A stretch of 64,000 bases of DNA from Gordonia namibiensis NBRC 108229 (GCF_000298235.1 NZ_BAHE01000002.1:1-64000); one strand, 5' to 3'. Positions 49,975 to 59,137 are shown, counted from the stretch's first letter. The notes: a model not told the origin generated them from the sequence alone. Program-made: numbers and translations.

Positions 49975-51735
49975 TTGTTGCCGTCACATCGAGGCTGGGC
50001 TCTGGTCGACGTTGAAACGTCCGGCTTGAACGCGAGCCGCGACCGCGTGCTGAGCGTCGCAGCCATCGCCCTCGACCGCAACGGTCAAACCGAAGCCGAG
50101 TACTCGTCGTTTTTCAACCCGGGATGCGATCCAGGCCCCGTGCACATCCACGGGCTCACGCCCGAAAGACTTCGCGGTGCGCCCACATTCGATTCAGCTG
50201 TCGCCCAACTGCACGAGTTGTTGTCCGGCCGAACTCTGGTGGCTCACAACGCGAACTTTGACCACGGATTTCTCGTGGGAGAAGCCACGCGAGCTGGCGT
50301 GACCCTCCCGATCACTCATCGTCTCTGCACGGTTACCCTCACACGACGCTTGCAACTCGACGTGCCCAACGCCCAGCTCGCGACGCTCGCCCGTCATCGG
50401 CAGATACCGCAGCTCGACGCCCACAACGCGGTTGACGACGTTCGGGTGCTCCTCGAAGTCTTCCGTCGCAGCCTCGATCTAGCGGACAACCTCGGCTTGC
50501 AGCTCCCGGTTGTGGCGTGCAGTACCACGTCGCGTGCATACCCGGACAACGTCGCCCACGTGCCCTGCCCGTGGGCAGACCCCGGCCGATTCGATACCGG
50601 TGTCGGACTGGTCCAAGGCACCAAGGTGGTCATCACCGGTTCTACGACGCTGCCACGTCTCGCGCTGGCTCGACGGCTCACCGACGCAGGCCTCGACGTG
50701 ATGAACAGCGTGAGCGGGAAAACGGGCCTGGTGATCGCGAATTGCGGAGTCCCAGATAGCCGCAAGCTGAGGGTCGCGCAGGACAAGGGCATCCCCATCG
50801 TCGACGAGGTCACCGCCCTGCGGCTCGTTGAACGAGTCGTCCCGGGAACCCCGAAGTCCGTCCCTGTCATCGAGGTACTGCCGAAGCCCCCGTCCACGCG
50901 TTCCTCCCAACAGCCGGCGACTCTACCGTGGAGTGGGCGTCGAGTCCTCGTGCTCGGTGGCGATCACGGTGAAGCGGCCGCGATCCGATCTCGTCTGACG
51001 ACCTTGGGTGCGACTCCGGCCATCAACTTCACCGCCGGCGTCACACACCTCCTGGTGCTGGATGGTGGCTACTCGGATCCTCGGATACGAAAAGCACATG
51101 ACAGGCAACTTCCAATCCTCGAATCGCATCACCTCCACACGATGACGGGCGAAACGCTCACGGATGCAGCAGAATCCACTTTTGCGGCCGGCGTTGAAAC
51201 TCCAGCACCAGTACCCAGAAACCTGGCGCCTGGTGCGGTGATGGACGTCCCCTTCGACATCACCGAATTCACCGTCAACATCGCCTGGGCGGCGGATCGA
51301 TCTGCGCCGTTCGAAGTAGATGTCGTCGCCTTCGAATTGGACCGAGACCACAAAGTGCTGTCCGACGACGAGTTCGTCTTCTACAACCAGCCCTCCAGCC
51401 CGGACAGCGCAGTACGCCTGTGCATCGACGGAGATCGGGAGCAGGGGATAGCGGTCGACCTCTCGGCGGTAGGTGAAGACGTCGACCGCATCATGGTCGG
51501 CGCATCGATCGAGACGGCCACCTTTGGTGACGTCGGAGCACTATCGGTAACCATCGACACTCCCGAATTCAGCTTCGCCACAGCGGTACTCGATGCAGCG
51601 ACGACCGAGCGATCGATGATCGTTGCCGAGATCTACCGCCGTAACGGCATCTGGCGACTCCGTGCGGTCGGGCAGGGTTACGACGACGGCTTGGCCGAGT
51701 TTGCGGTGCGACATGGCGTGGAGATCGACGACTAA
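49975..51735 (+). CDS. DnaQ-like exonuclease - BRCT - BRCT-like - TerD fusion
   Basis: 586 residues from TTG at 49975 with GAGG five bases upstream. DEDDh exonuclease: WALVDVETSG (D12, E14), VAHNANFDHGFLVGEA, and AHNAVDDVRVLLEV with the catalytic His and Asp, all intact. BRCT at about 212-285 (GTKVVITGSTTLPRLALARR) and a second BRCT-like unit at about 313-385 (GRRVLVLGGDHGEAAAIRSR). The C-terminal region from about 417 is a TerD domain: FTVNIAWAADRSAPFEVDVV, then FYNQPSSPD and EIYRRNGIWRLRAVGQGYDDGL. TerD proteins bind calcium and belong to tellurite/stress and phage-resistance systems. Joining a 3'-5' exonuclease to BRCT and TerD suggests recognition of damaged or foreign DNA. Confidence 0.88.
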   Translation: MLPSHRGWALVDVETSGLNASRDRVLSVAAIALDRNGQTEAEYSSFFNPGCDPGPVHIHGLTPERLRGAPTFDSAVAQLHELLSGRTLVAHNANFDHGFLVGEATRAGVTLPITHRLCTVTLTRRLQLDVPNAQLATLARHRQIPQLDAHNAVDDVRVLLEVFRRSLDLADNLGLQLPVVACSTTSRAYPDNVAHVPCPWADPGRFDTGVGLVQGTKVVITGSTTLPRLALARRLTDAGLDVMNSVSGKTGLVIANCGVPDSRKLRVAQDKGIPIVDEVTALRLVERVVPGTPKSVPVIEVLPKPPSTRSSQQPATLPWSGRRVLVLGGDHGEAAAIRSRLTTLGATPAINFTAGVTHLLVLDGGYSDPRIRKAHDRQLPILESHHLHTMTGETLTDAAESTFAAGVETPAPVPRNLAPGAVMDVPFDITEFTVNIAWAADRSAPFEVDVVAFELDRDHKVLSDDEFVFYNQPSSPDSAVRLCIDGDREQGIAVDLSAVGEDVDRIMVGASIETATFGDVGALSVTIDTPEFSFATAVLDAATTERSMIVAEIYRRNGIWRLRAVGQGYDDGLAEFAVRHGVEIDD

Positions 51736-51749
51736 GCACGTTGCCCTGA

Positions 51750-51776
51750 GGCGCCGCTGCCGTTCACAGCGGCGCC
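51750..51776 (+). terminator. 10-bp hairpin after the DnaQ-TerD gene
   Basis: GGCGCCGCTG (51750-51759) pairs perfectly with CAGCGGCGCC (51767-51776), loop of 7, starting 14 bp after the stop codon. No U tract follows. Confidence 0.65.
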
Positions 51777-51930
51777 ACCCGCGGTTCAGCTATGGGTGGC
51801 GGATGTTTCCCGAGACAGTTAAGCGGTGACGACTTCGCGGCGAAAGCTGGAATCCCGCCGACGAGGTGATCCGCGACGTCCGAGCACTCCAAACGAGGCG
51901 TTTGGGACGACCTAGGCCTACCTCTCAGAC

Positions 51931-52557
51931 CTAGTCATGCAAGAACTTCGTCATCGGTATGCTCTCGATCCCTGACAGTCCTTCGCTGAACGTCGAATTG
52001 AGCTCGCGCCACCCGAGGTTGAGTACGAAGGACGTGGCGGAGTCGGTGTTGACGGTGAAGTAGAACCGCTCCGGCTGGTCGCTACGGAAGTACCTGGTTG
52101 CGGGGGAGAACCCACCCGGGTCAGGTTGGTCGAGCTGGTCCCATCCAGGAGCGAGGCCACGATCCAGCCAGCGGGTATTGATCGACTCCACCAAGTCCGG
52201 AAGGACTCGGCTCCGAGTAGGAGCAGCGACGCGGCGGGCGATGAAGTACTTTGCGGCGTCATCGAATGTCCCGAACCAGGCGTTCGCAGTTTCAGGGATG
52301 AGCGTTCCCCGGCTACGGCCCGAGAGGCGTATCAAGAAGTATCTGGGTTCCTCTACTATCGAATAGTCGGTATAGCCGTCTGAGTCCTCTGCCATTCCGG
52401 GACCCCGGGGGATGATTAGCCGTCCACCATCCAGATAAGGACGTCCGTACAGTGGTGCGGCACTTTCTAGGTGCCCTGAGTCCTCAAGTGCTCTCTGCAC
52501 CTCCGACCAGTAATCGAACGATGACAACAGGTCCGGCAGGCCCCTCCACTTATCCAT
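51931..52557 (-). CDS. Hypothetical protein, possibly Imm61-like immunity protein
   Basis: 208 residues with ATG at 52557 (MDKWRGLPDLLSSFDYW). No membrane segment or catalytic motif is seen. Notable stretches are EEPRYFLIRLSGRSRGTL, NAWFGTFDDAAKYFIARRVA and RFYFTVNTDSATSFVLNLGW. The pattern of a short alpha/beta protein with aromatic strands and the Y-F-x-I/L-R core reminds me of actinobacterial immunity proteins such as Imm61, but I would not rely on it. It stands alone, convergent with the DnaQ-TerD gene, with no toxin next to it. Confidence 0.55.
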   Translation of the reverse strand: MDKWRGLPDLLSSFDYWSEVQRALEDSGHLESAAPLYGRPYLDGGRLIIPRGPGMAEDSDGYTDYSIVEEPRYFLIRLSGRSRGTLIPETANAWFGTFDDAAKYFIARRVAAPTRSRVLPDLVESINTRWLDRGLAPGWDQLDQPDPGGFSPATRYFRSDQPERFYFTVNTDSATSFVLNLGWRELNSTFSEGLSGIESIPMTKFLHD

Positions 52558-52741
52558 CTTGAGCCCCGTTCGGATCCCTGATCACACCAACCTCCTCGCG
52601 GTCGGTTATCGATACTTCGTAATTCGCTTGTCTATAACGACCCACTGTTCGCTGTCGCATCTTGGGTGCACTGATGGTGCTCAATGTTGCGTACTTGCGC
52701 TCGGCGCAACGTTGTAAGAGACGGACCGGGAGCGTTAACTA

Positions 52742-53356
52742 CTACGCCGCTCGCAGCACCGCCACCAAGAACTCCGAATTCGTAGTGAACCGGCGGACAT
52801 CCCAGGCCGACAGCAGCACGTCAGCCGTGAAGCCGGCCGTCGACGCGTCGTCGAGGAACTCATCGAACGGATAGTCCCGGCCGGCCCCGAATCCGATGAC
52901 CGCGCGACCGTCGTCGCGCAAGTGCGCCCGCAACCGACTAAGCACGGTGACGCGCGTACTCGGTGCCAAGAACGTCATGACGTTGCCTGCGGACACGATG
53001 ATGTCGAACGGTTCGTCGATGCCACGGGCCGGCAGGTCGAGTTCGGCGAGGTCGTTAACTAGCCAGCGCGGTCCCGGGTGATCCTTCTCGGCCGCGGCGA
53101 CGAGGACCGGATCGACATCTACTCCGACAACGTCATGACCCACCGACGCGAGGTATCCGGCGATGCGTCCGGCTCCGCACCCAGCATCGAGGATGCGGGA
53201 ACCACGGGCCGCCATCGCGTCGATGAAGCGGGCCTCACCGACAACATCCTTTCCCTCACGCTCCATCGTGCGGAAACGCTCGACGTACCACTGCGAGTGT
53301 CCGGGATCCTTGGCGACTTGCTGCATCCAGAGGCTCTTTTCCACCATGCGACGCAT
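52742..53356 (-). CDS. Class I SAM-dependent methyltransferase
   Basis: 204 residues; ATG at 53356 is taken, with 53347 as an alternative. SAM motif I is ILDAGCGAGRIAGYLAS, motif II VVGVDVDPVLVAAAE, and a post-I acidic loop NDLAELDL follows; FDIIVSAGNVMTFL is motif IV. This is the Methyltransf_25/11-type fold. The N-terminus (LWMQQVAKDPGHSQWYVERF) is common in a mycobacterial family of small-molecule methyltransferases. The substrate is unknown. It is the first ordinary chromosomal gene to the right of the defence island. Confidence 0.88.
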   Translation of the reverse strand: MRRMVEKSLWMQQVAKDPGHSQWYVERFRTMEREGKDVVGEARFIDAMAARGSRILDAGCGAGRIAGYLASVGHDVVGVDVDPVLVAAAEKDHPGPRWLVNDLAELDLPARGIDEPFDIIVSAGNVMTFLAPSTRVTVLSRLRAHLRDDGRAVIGFGAGRDYPFDEFLDDASTAGFTADVLLSAWDVRRFTTNSEFLVAVLRAA

Positions 53357-53406
53357 TGTCGCAAAGACTTTTGATCCTAAGGCGAGAGAGCCGCCCTCAC
53401 ACGCAG

Positions 53407-53441
53407 CCGGTCGCCGTCGCAATATTCGCGACGGCGACCGG
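53407..53441 (-). terminator. 14-bp perfect hairpin after the LLM gene
   Basis: CCGGTCGCCGTCGC (53407-53420) pairs with 53428-53441; the loop is 7 nt. It lies 70 bp past the stop of the minus-strand oxidoreductase and before the methyltransferase start, so it probably separates the two transcripts. Confidence 0.75.
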
Positions 53442-53511
53442 GGAGCGCGAGTCATCTGCAGCGAATGCCGCCCGAGGGCGGGTGCGCTGTCGTGCTGGGT
53501 GGTGGCGAGAC

Positions 53512-54678
53512 TCAGGCCTTCGCGGCGAGCTCCTGCTGGTACTTGCGGGTCATGTGGTCGACGGCCTCCAGCTGCGTCGCAGCATGGCCTTCGCGCACGG
53601 CACGCGCATGTTCGGCGGCGTCGAGCGTCGCCTGTGCCTGTCCCTGGAAATGCGGGAACACTTCCTGCGCGAAGAGTTCCGCGGAACGCTTGGTGTCCTG
53701 CGGGTTCGCCCAGTCGTGGCCCATCTGCAGCAGGCATCCAAAGCCGCCCGACTGGTCCCACAGCCGCTGGACCTGATTCCGAGCCTGTTCAGCGGTTCCG
53801 ATGACGCCGATGCCGGCTTCGTTGATGAAGTCGATCATCTCCGTCAGCTTGCTTCCGGAGACAGCCATCTGCGGGAACGCCGCGACGTGCTGGAAGTAGT
53901 CGAACCATTGCTCGATGCCGTACTCGACCTGCCGGTACGCCTCGGCTTCTGTCTCAGCGATGTGGAACGGACCTGCAAGGGTCCACTTGCTGCGGTCGAC
54001 GGTGACATTGTTGGCCGCGGCCCGTTCCTCCATGATGTTCCAGTGGTGGCCGAGGGCGTCGAATCCGTCGGCGGAGAGTGTCGCGCCGATCGACAGCAGG
54101 CCGAGTCCGTGGGTGCCGGCGAGTCGAGGACCGGTTGGCGACGCCACTGCGGCGACCACCACGTCGATGCCGTCAGCGGAGTAGGGCGCCAGCTGCAACT
54201 TGGCATCGTACAGCTCGTGGGTGCGGGTCTTCGCGGACACCGTCTCGCCACGGAGGAGTCGCACGACGATATCGAGGTTCTCCTGTAGGAGCTCGCGGGT
54301 GTCGGTCGGGTTGAGGCCGATCATCGCGGAGTCGGTCGGTAGGGAACCGGGGCCGACACCGAAGATGGTGCGGCCGCGTGTCAGGTGGTCGAGCTGCATG
54401 ATGCGGTCGGCCGCCCACAGGGGGTTGTGGTAGGAGAGCGAGGTGACGCCGGTGCCGAAGCGGATCCGCTTCGCTCGCTGTGAGGCTGCGGCGATCATGA
54501 TCTCCGGGGAGGCGATGATCTCGCTGCCCGCGGAGTGATGTTCGCCGAACCAGGCTTCGTCGTAGCCGAGATGGTCGAGGTGTTCGACCAGGTCGAGGTC
54601 GCGTTCGAGTGCGGCGGTGGGGTTGCGGCCGGGTGCGTGGAACGGTGCCATGAAGTATCCGAAACGAAGCCTGCTCAT
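53512..54678 (-). CDS. LLM-class flavin-dependent monooxygenase (limonene-monooxygenase-like)
   Basis: 388 residues. The start MSRLRFGYFMAPFH, the active-site segment GYDEAWFGEHHSAG, SLSYHNPLWAADRIMQLDHL and RTIFGVGPGSLPTDSAMIG are typical of FMN-type luciferase-like monooxygenases such as limonene 1,2-monooxygenase. Such enzymes oxidise terpenes, alkanes or related compounds with FMNH2 from a separate reductase; none is seen nearby. The gene is transcribed divergently from a LuxR-type regulator, which probably controls it. Confidence 0.85.
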   Translation of the reverse strand: MSRLRFGYFMAPFHAPGRNPTAALERDLDLVEHLDHLGYDEAWFGEHHSAGSEIIASPEIMIAAASQRAKRIRFGTGVTSLSYHNPLWAADRIMQLDHLTRGRTIFGVGPGSLPTDSAMIGLNPTDTRELLQENLDIVVRLLRGETVSAKTRTHELYDAKLQLAPYSADGIDVVVAAVASPTGPRLAGTHGLGLLSIGATLSADGFDALGHHWNIMEERAAANNVTVDRSKWTLAGPFHIAETEAEAYRQVEYGIEQWFDYFQHVAAFPQMAVSGSKLTEMIDFINEAGIGVIGTAEQARNQVQRLWDQSGGFGCLLQMGHDWANPQDTKRSAELFAQEVFPHFQGQAQATLDAAEHARAVREGHAATQLEAVDHMTRKYQQELAAKA

Positions 54679-54895
54679 GGGATCTCCTGTCGATCTGCTC
54701 GGCCGACGGTCGTGTCGGCCACGATCCCGAGACTAGGAAGTGTGTGACTGCCGCCACAGTGCACGAAAGTGGACGGTTTGCTCAGCGACCCTGATCGCCA
54801 GGCAACCGCGGAACCGTTGCACGGTGTTGCATGTGCTCCGCGTCACACTTGGACCGGTACAGTTCGGGGATCGCTTCCAGAGGAAGGAGTGGGCG

Positions 54896-55672
54896 TTGGT
54901 CAGTCAGTCGGTCGCGTTGCCCGTTGCTGAGTACGAGCGGGTGTTCGCCATCCTCGACGTGTGTTCGCAGGCGGAGACCCTCGACGCGTTCAAGAACGTG
55001 TTGATGGGTGCGCTGCACGAGCACTACGACTGTCTGAACACCACCTTCTTCGCCGGCCCGACCTTTGTCACCGCGTTCTCGGATCCTGACCCCGTGGTCA
55101 CGGGGCGGATCATGCCGGTGATCGACGAGTATCAAGCCCGCTGGTATCCGAAGGATGTCTTCGCGTCCACGCAGTCGCGGGCGGCACTGTCGAAGAACCC
55201 GGCGATCTCAGCGGGCAAGCTCGGCGGACTCGCCGGTGACTCGATCAGCTATCTACAGGACTTCCTGTACCGCAAGCAGTTACACAGCGCAGCCGTGATG
55301 CATCTCGACCTCGCGAATGACTGCCACGGGTTGGTCGGGCTGTTCGACTCGGAGGGTAGGGAACCAGACCGCGTTCGGTTGCACGCCATGGGGTTGCTGT
55401 CGCGGCAGTTATCGAACCTCGCGAAACTGCTTCCCGGGCAACCGTTCCCATCGTGGCGGGAGTGTCTGTCGCCGCGGCAGATCGAGCTGGCCGAGCTCGT
55501 TGCGGACGGGCATACCAATGAAGAGATCGCGTCGATCCTCAACCTGGGAGTCGACACGGTGAAGAAGTACGTCAGCCGGGTGTTCACGGCAACGCGGGTG
55601 AGGAACCGGGCGGAGTTGGTGAAGCTTGTCTGTGTGGGTGTGGATAGCTCGAGCCGGAACTGCGGCGCTTAG
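54896..55672 (+). CDS. LuxR-family transcriptional regulator
   Basis: 258 residues from TTG at 54896; AGGAAGGAG at 54881-54889 decides this start over the longer reading from 54740, whose extra residues lie in the promoter. The C-terminal LuxR/GerE helix-turn-helix is clear: LSPRQIELAELVADGHTNEEIASILNLG followed by VDTVKKYVSRVFTATRVRNR. The N-terminal 170 residues form a GAF-like ligand-binding domain in outline. It lies 217 bp from the divergent monooxygenase, its likely target. Confidence 0.85.
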   Translation: MVSQSVALPVAEYERVFAILDVCSQAETLDAFKNVLMGALHEHYDCLNTTFFAGPTFVTAFSDPDPVVTGRIMPVIDEYQARWYPKDVFASTQSRAALSKNPAISAGKLGGLAGDSISYLQDFLYRKQLHSAAVMHLDLANDCHGLVGLFDSEGREPDRVRLHAMGLLSRQLSNLAKLLPGQPFPSWRECLSPRQIELAELVADGHTNEEIASILNLGVDTVKKYVSRVFTATRVRNRAELVKLVCVGVDSSSRNCGA

Positions 55673-55764
55673 GCGCACTGTGGAGGCGGTCCTGCTGAAG
55701 AATTGCCTGCGCCTCCGCATAACAGCGTCAATGTAGCTTCGGGCCTGGGCGTCGAAGTTGATGC

Positions 55765-56421
55765 CTACTGCGGGATTTGGGCGACAGTAGCTCGCAGAAA
55801 GTCGGCCGCTTCGGTGCATAGCTGTTCCGTAGCGGGTGGATTCGAGCCCATTCGGGTAACCGAAGTTATGACAAGGGCATCGCCGGACCTAACGTAGACC
55901 GTGCAGTCTCCTGGGCCCATCGATTCGCGAAGCACGGGTCTCCCATTAATTTCAGCGTCGGGTAGCCATGAGGTACCTGCTCGATTCAACTCTTTGTGAC
56001 CGGCAAGGCCGTCCTCAGGACGTTGAAGGTTCCCCACGAACTGTGCGATGGAAGATCGCCTGTCGTTGATGTACTTCCATTGGCACCCTCTGGCGGTCTG
56101 AAAATCGGAAGCGGCGACGTCTTCTACGGTGTCCGGATCTAACCCGAAGCGGTTCACAACCTCAACGGACACTTGCGTACACGGTTCATACGTCGATCCG
56201 TCGTTGTTGATGCTCCACCTGTTCGGGAACTCGGTTTCGAAGGGAAGTCGATTGCCTGCATCGTCTGTCTGCCGGATTCCTTCAGGTTTGAGGGATGGCG
56301 CAGCGACCGACGACTCGGCGACTGGTTGTGCTTGTCCTGTTTCCGTCCCGCAGCCGCCGAACGAAAACACGGTGAACGATGCTAGTGCTATCGCGAGTCC
56401 AGTAGCACGAGGATCAGGCAT
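55765..56421 (-). CDS. DUF3558-like lipoprotein
   Basis: 218 residues. The start at 56421 is chosen because it gives a lipoprotein signal with the lipobox SFGG-C. The mature part has the DUF3558 pattern: EPCTQVSVEVVNRFGLDPDTVEDV, RGCQWKYIN (the C-x-W element), GPGDCTVYVRSGDALV and ATEQLCTEAADFLRATV, with paired Cys residues. It is a cell-surface lipoprotein of mycolate actinomycetes, function unknown. It overlaps the upstream small gene by 8 bp. Confidence 0.85.
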   Translation of the reverse strand: MPDPRATGLAIALASFTVFSFGGCGTETGQAQPVAESSVAAPSLKPEGIRQTDDAGNRLPFETEFPNRWSINNDGSTYEPCTQVSVEVVNRFGLDPDTVEDVAASDFQTARGCQWKYINDRRSSIAQFVGNLQRPEDGLAGHKELNRAGTSWLPDAEINGRPVLRESMGPGDCTVYVRSGDALVITSVTRMGSNPPATEQLCTEAADFLRATVAQIPQ

Positions 56422-56788
56422 CGAAACCCTCAGCCCCGGCGACGTCGGTGGCTTCGAAATCCGTTGCAGCGCCTCTGCACTGGTGCGCCAAGTCGCTGGC
56501 CCGGTTTGCCTGCGCCGCAATATCGGTGGAGAGTGCAGTGATTGCACGCCTCAGTCCGGCCGTGACGTCACGTCCTTCGACGCAGTCTCCTAGGTGATTC
56601 GACTTTCCTACTGATTTCAAATCAAAGAACGCCCCATCAAGCGTTGCTGCCACCTCTGCTGCAACGTCGGCGCGTTTCTCCCACAACGCGCGCTCGGAGC
56701 GGAGTTGGTAGTCAGCCCCGTCCGGACTCGATGGCACCGGTGGGCCCAGTCTGGGAAATACCGAGTCATCTGAGAACGGTGTCGTCAC
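56414..56788 (-). CDS. Small helical protein coupled to the DUF3558 lipoprotein (ESX-like)
   Basis: 124 residues, start at 56788. The middle is a run of amphipathic helix (LRSERALWEKRADVAAEVAATLDGAFFDL, then ITALSTDIAAQANRASDLAHQC), consistent with a WXG100/ESX-type helical hairpin though without a W-x-G motif. It overlaps the lipoprotein gene, so the two are made together. Similar pairs occur near type VII secretion genes in Gordonia-like genomes. Function is unknown. Confidence 0.65.
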   Translation of the reverse strand: MTTPFSDDSVFPRLGPPVPSSPDGADYQLRSERALWEKRADVAAEVAATLDGAFFDLKSVGKSNHLGDCVEGRDVTAGLRRAITALSTDIAAQANRASDLAHQCRGAATDFEATDVAGAEGFDA

Positions 56789-57000
56789 AAGTCCCCCTCA
56801 CGCTCGCGCGCCCCGACGGCGCCCCACCCTCGCCGAACAGACTAGCGTGACCCGACGATTCCGCCATCTGATCCCACTAGCTGTGGAGTCTGAACCCTAG
56901 GCAGTCCACGGAAGCCAACTCGCAACCGAACTCGTACGGAATCGAGTACGCCCCGCGACCTGCTCAAACTGGGGGAGGGTGCGGTGAAGCCGTTGAGGAC

Positions 57001-57038
57001 AGGTGTGGCCACCGAGCCCAAGCCCGGTGGCCACACCT
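57001..57038 (-). terminator. 14-bp perfect hairpin after the VWA gene
   Basis: AGGTGTGGCCACCG (57001-57014) pairs exactly with 57025-57038, loop of 10. It lies 13 bp past the VWA stop on the minus strand. The 263-bp gap between this gene and the next holds nothing else I can identify. Confidence 0.75.
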
Positions 57039-57051
57039 TAATAACGACCCA

Positions 57052-58329
57052 CTACGCCCGTCGACGCCCCCGCTTACGGTTCGCGAGGTGGTATGAGTCC
57101 CGCGATATCTTCGACGCGTACCCCGCACCCTCGACCCTCGCCTGCGCGCCCAGCATCTCGATGCTCCGCAACTCCTGCTCGATCAGCGCGTGCTCCTCAG
57201 GAGTAGCGAACGCCGACGCCCGTCGAAGTTGTGAAGCCGACTCGCCCAGCAACTGGTTCCCGGCATCCAGGTCGCCGGCCTCGAACGCCTCCGACGCCCG
57301 GAGCTTCGCGGCCTGCCCCTGCTGGTACAGCCGCTCCGACTCCACCTTCGGATCCGGCACGCGACCCGACGCCTCATCACCCGGAACCACATTCACCGAG
57401 ATCGGCAGCGACACCGTGTGTTCGGTGAGTGTCGCGGTCTCCACGTACCGGAGCTCGAGTGTCGCGATCTGCGCCAGCCCGAGTGCGGCGAGACCGTCGA
57501 CCTTCATCCGCAGCAACAGCTTCCGCTCCTCGTGGGCGTAGAAGTCCCCGAGCTCGATCATTACCTCGCCGTCGGCGGTCTGGTGTGCCGGCAGGTCGTT
57601 GTACAGCGACAACTCCTTGACCTGCGGGACGAATCGCACGGTCAAGGTCACCACCTGCGCCGACTTCGATAGCAGGCCCTCGACCTCGCCGGCGATTGCC
57701 GCGCCCGCGGCATCCGGGTTGTCGGCGAACACGTGATTGCCGTTGCCCGCCCGCGCTATCGCGGACAGCAGTGTCTCGTCGTAGCCGCGCCCGTAACCGA
57801 GCGTGGACGAGACGATCCCGTCCGCGGCAGCCTTCGACGCAACACTCGCGAACTTGTCGACCTCGATGATCCCGCGGTTCACGTGACCGTCGCTGATGAT
57901 CAGCACCGTGCCGCCCCGGATCCCAGCGGTCTGAGAACTACGGCGCAACTCGCGCAGGCCGAGCAGGTAACCCGACGAGAGATCGGTGCAACCACCGGTC
58001 ACGATCGACCCGATTGCGTCCACCGCGCGCTGCTTGTCCGACAGGGGAGCGGCGGGCACAACGACCTGCGCGTCGTCGTCGAAGGTCACCACGCCGAACG
58101 CATCCGACGGATCCAACTGCGCGACAACGCCGGCCAGAGCCTTCTTCGCACCCTCGAGCGGATTGCCGGACATCGACCCGCTCCGGTCGAGCACCACCTG
58201 CAGGGCAGTGGGGGTGCGTTTGGATTCGGGTCCCGCGGGGGCTTGCAGTTCCAGCAGAACGGTCACTTCATCGGCGGTCTCGTGGGCCACCATCTCGACG
58301 TCCAGAGCAGCGGAGAGTTTCATCATCAT
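57052..58329 (-). CDS. VWA-domain protein
   Basis: 425 residues. Three ATGs stand in a row (58329, 58326, 58323) after GGAGGAAGG; the first is taken. A von Willebrand factor A domain occupies about 40-215 with the MIDAS motif DRSGSMS near 48-54, the Thr in GGCTDLSSG and the Asp in IISDGHVNRG. The rest has a beta-sandwich-like region (VTLTVRFVPQVKELSLYN) and a helical C-terminus ending in Arg-rich KRGRRRA. It lacks a signal peptide, so a cytoplasmic metal-dependent protein-binding role is likely. It is divergent from the NrtR-like regulator. Confidence 0.85.
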   Translation of the reverse strand: MMMKLSAALDVEMVAHETADEVTVLLELQAPAGPESKRTPTALQVVLDRSGSMSGNPLEGAKKALAGVVAQLDPSDAFGVVTFDDDAQVVVPAAPLSDKQRAVDAIGSIVTGGCTDLSSGYLLGLRELRRSSQTAGIRGGTVLIISDGHVNRGIIEVDKFASVASKAAADGIVSSTLGYGRGYDETLLSAIARAGNGNHVFADNPDAAGAAIAGEVEGLLSKSAQVVTLTVRFVPQVKELSLYNDLPAHQTADGEVMIELGDFYAHEERKLLLRMKVDGLAALGLAQIATLELRYVETATLTEHTVSLPISVNVVPGDEASGRVPDPKVESERLYQQGQAAKLRASEAFEAGDLDAGNQLLGESASQLRRASAFATPEEHALIEQELRSIEMLGAQARVEGAGYASKISRDSYHLANRKRGRRRA

Positions 58330-58389
58330 TCCTTCCTCCGTCTCGGCATCCGATCGAGACGGCGACTTTGCGCGAATCTGAGTTTAGTG

Positions 58390-58411
58390 CTTTGCGCAGA
58401 CATTCGCATAG
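58390..58411. promoter_or_regulatory. Imperfect 22-bp palindrome, candidate NrtR-type operator
   Basis: CTTTGCGC and TCGCATAG arms flank 6 bases; 6 of 8 positions pair. It lies 10 bp before the GTG start of the NrtR-like gene and about 60 bp from the divergent VWA start, a good place for autoregulation and control of the neighbour. Confidence 0.4.
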
Positions 58412-58420
58412 TCTTTTGCT

Positions 58421-59137
58421 GTGACCACTCGTTCGACGACGCTCACCGACTACCCACGACCGAACGTGGCCGTCGACATCGCGGTCCTCACGGTCTCCGA
58501 CGGCACGCTGAACGTGGTGATCCAGCGCGACGAGGAGGGGAGAGTCGCGTTGCCGGGGCGGTTCGTCCGGGAGCGGCACACCGTCGAGGAGACGGTGCGC
58601 GAGGTGCTCGAACTGAAACTGGGGCTCTCGCCCGATCACGTCCGCCCGCACCTGCTGGCGGTCTTCAGTGATCCTGACCGGGATCCTCGCGGGTGGACGA
58701 TCTCGGTCGCGCACGCGGTGGCCCTGCCGGCCGTCGAATTGTCCGACGCCATAGGCGAACTCGCGCCCGTCACGCCAACTGGGCAGCTGGCGTCAGGGGA
58801 GCAGGTCCTTTACGACCACGCCGAGATCATTGCAGCGGCCACCGACAAAATCCGCGAACGCTACGAAGACCAACCCGACCCGGACAACCTTCTGCGACCC
58901 CCGTACACATTGTCGGAGCTGCGGGAACTGCATGAAGCGATCCTCGGGCGGCGCCTGATGCGGGACTCGTTCAATCGGCGGGCGCAGCCATTACTTGCGC
59001 CGCTCCTCGACGCCGAGGGGAAGCCCGCGACGCGGGTCGGTGGTGGCCGCCCGGCACGGTTGTACGCGAAGGATGCGCCTCCGACGGCGACGTTCGGATG
59101 GCGGTTGCCGAGCCCACCCCCGGACGACGATCAGTAG
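58421..59137 (+). CDS. NrtR-like Nudix-winged-helix regulator
   Basis: 238 residues from GTG at 58421. N-terminal Nudix domain: NVAVDIAVLTVSDGTLNVVIQR, and the Nudix box region GRFVRERHTVEETVREVLELKLGL, where the catalytic E-E-x-G of active hydrolases has become E-L-K-L-G. Such loss is usual in NrtR regulators, which bind ADP-ribose-type ligands instead of hydrolysing them. The C-terminal half (YTLSELRELHEAILGRRLMRDSFNRR) is the winged-helix DNA-binding part. Target genes are uncertain here, as no NAD synthesis genes are adjacent. Confidence 0.8.
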   Translation: MTTRSTTLTDYPRPNVAVDIAVLTVSDGTLNVVIQRDEEGRVALPGRFVRERHTVEETVREVLELKLGLSPDHVRPHLLAVFSDPDRDPRGWTISVAHAVALPAVELSDAIGELAPVTPTGQLASGEQVLYDHAEIIAAATDKIRERYEDQPDPDNLLRPPYTLSELRELHEAILGRRLMRDSFNRRAQPLLAPLLDAEGKPATRVGGGRPARLYAKDAPPTATFGWRLPSPPPDDDQ

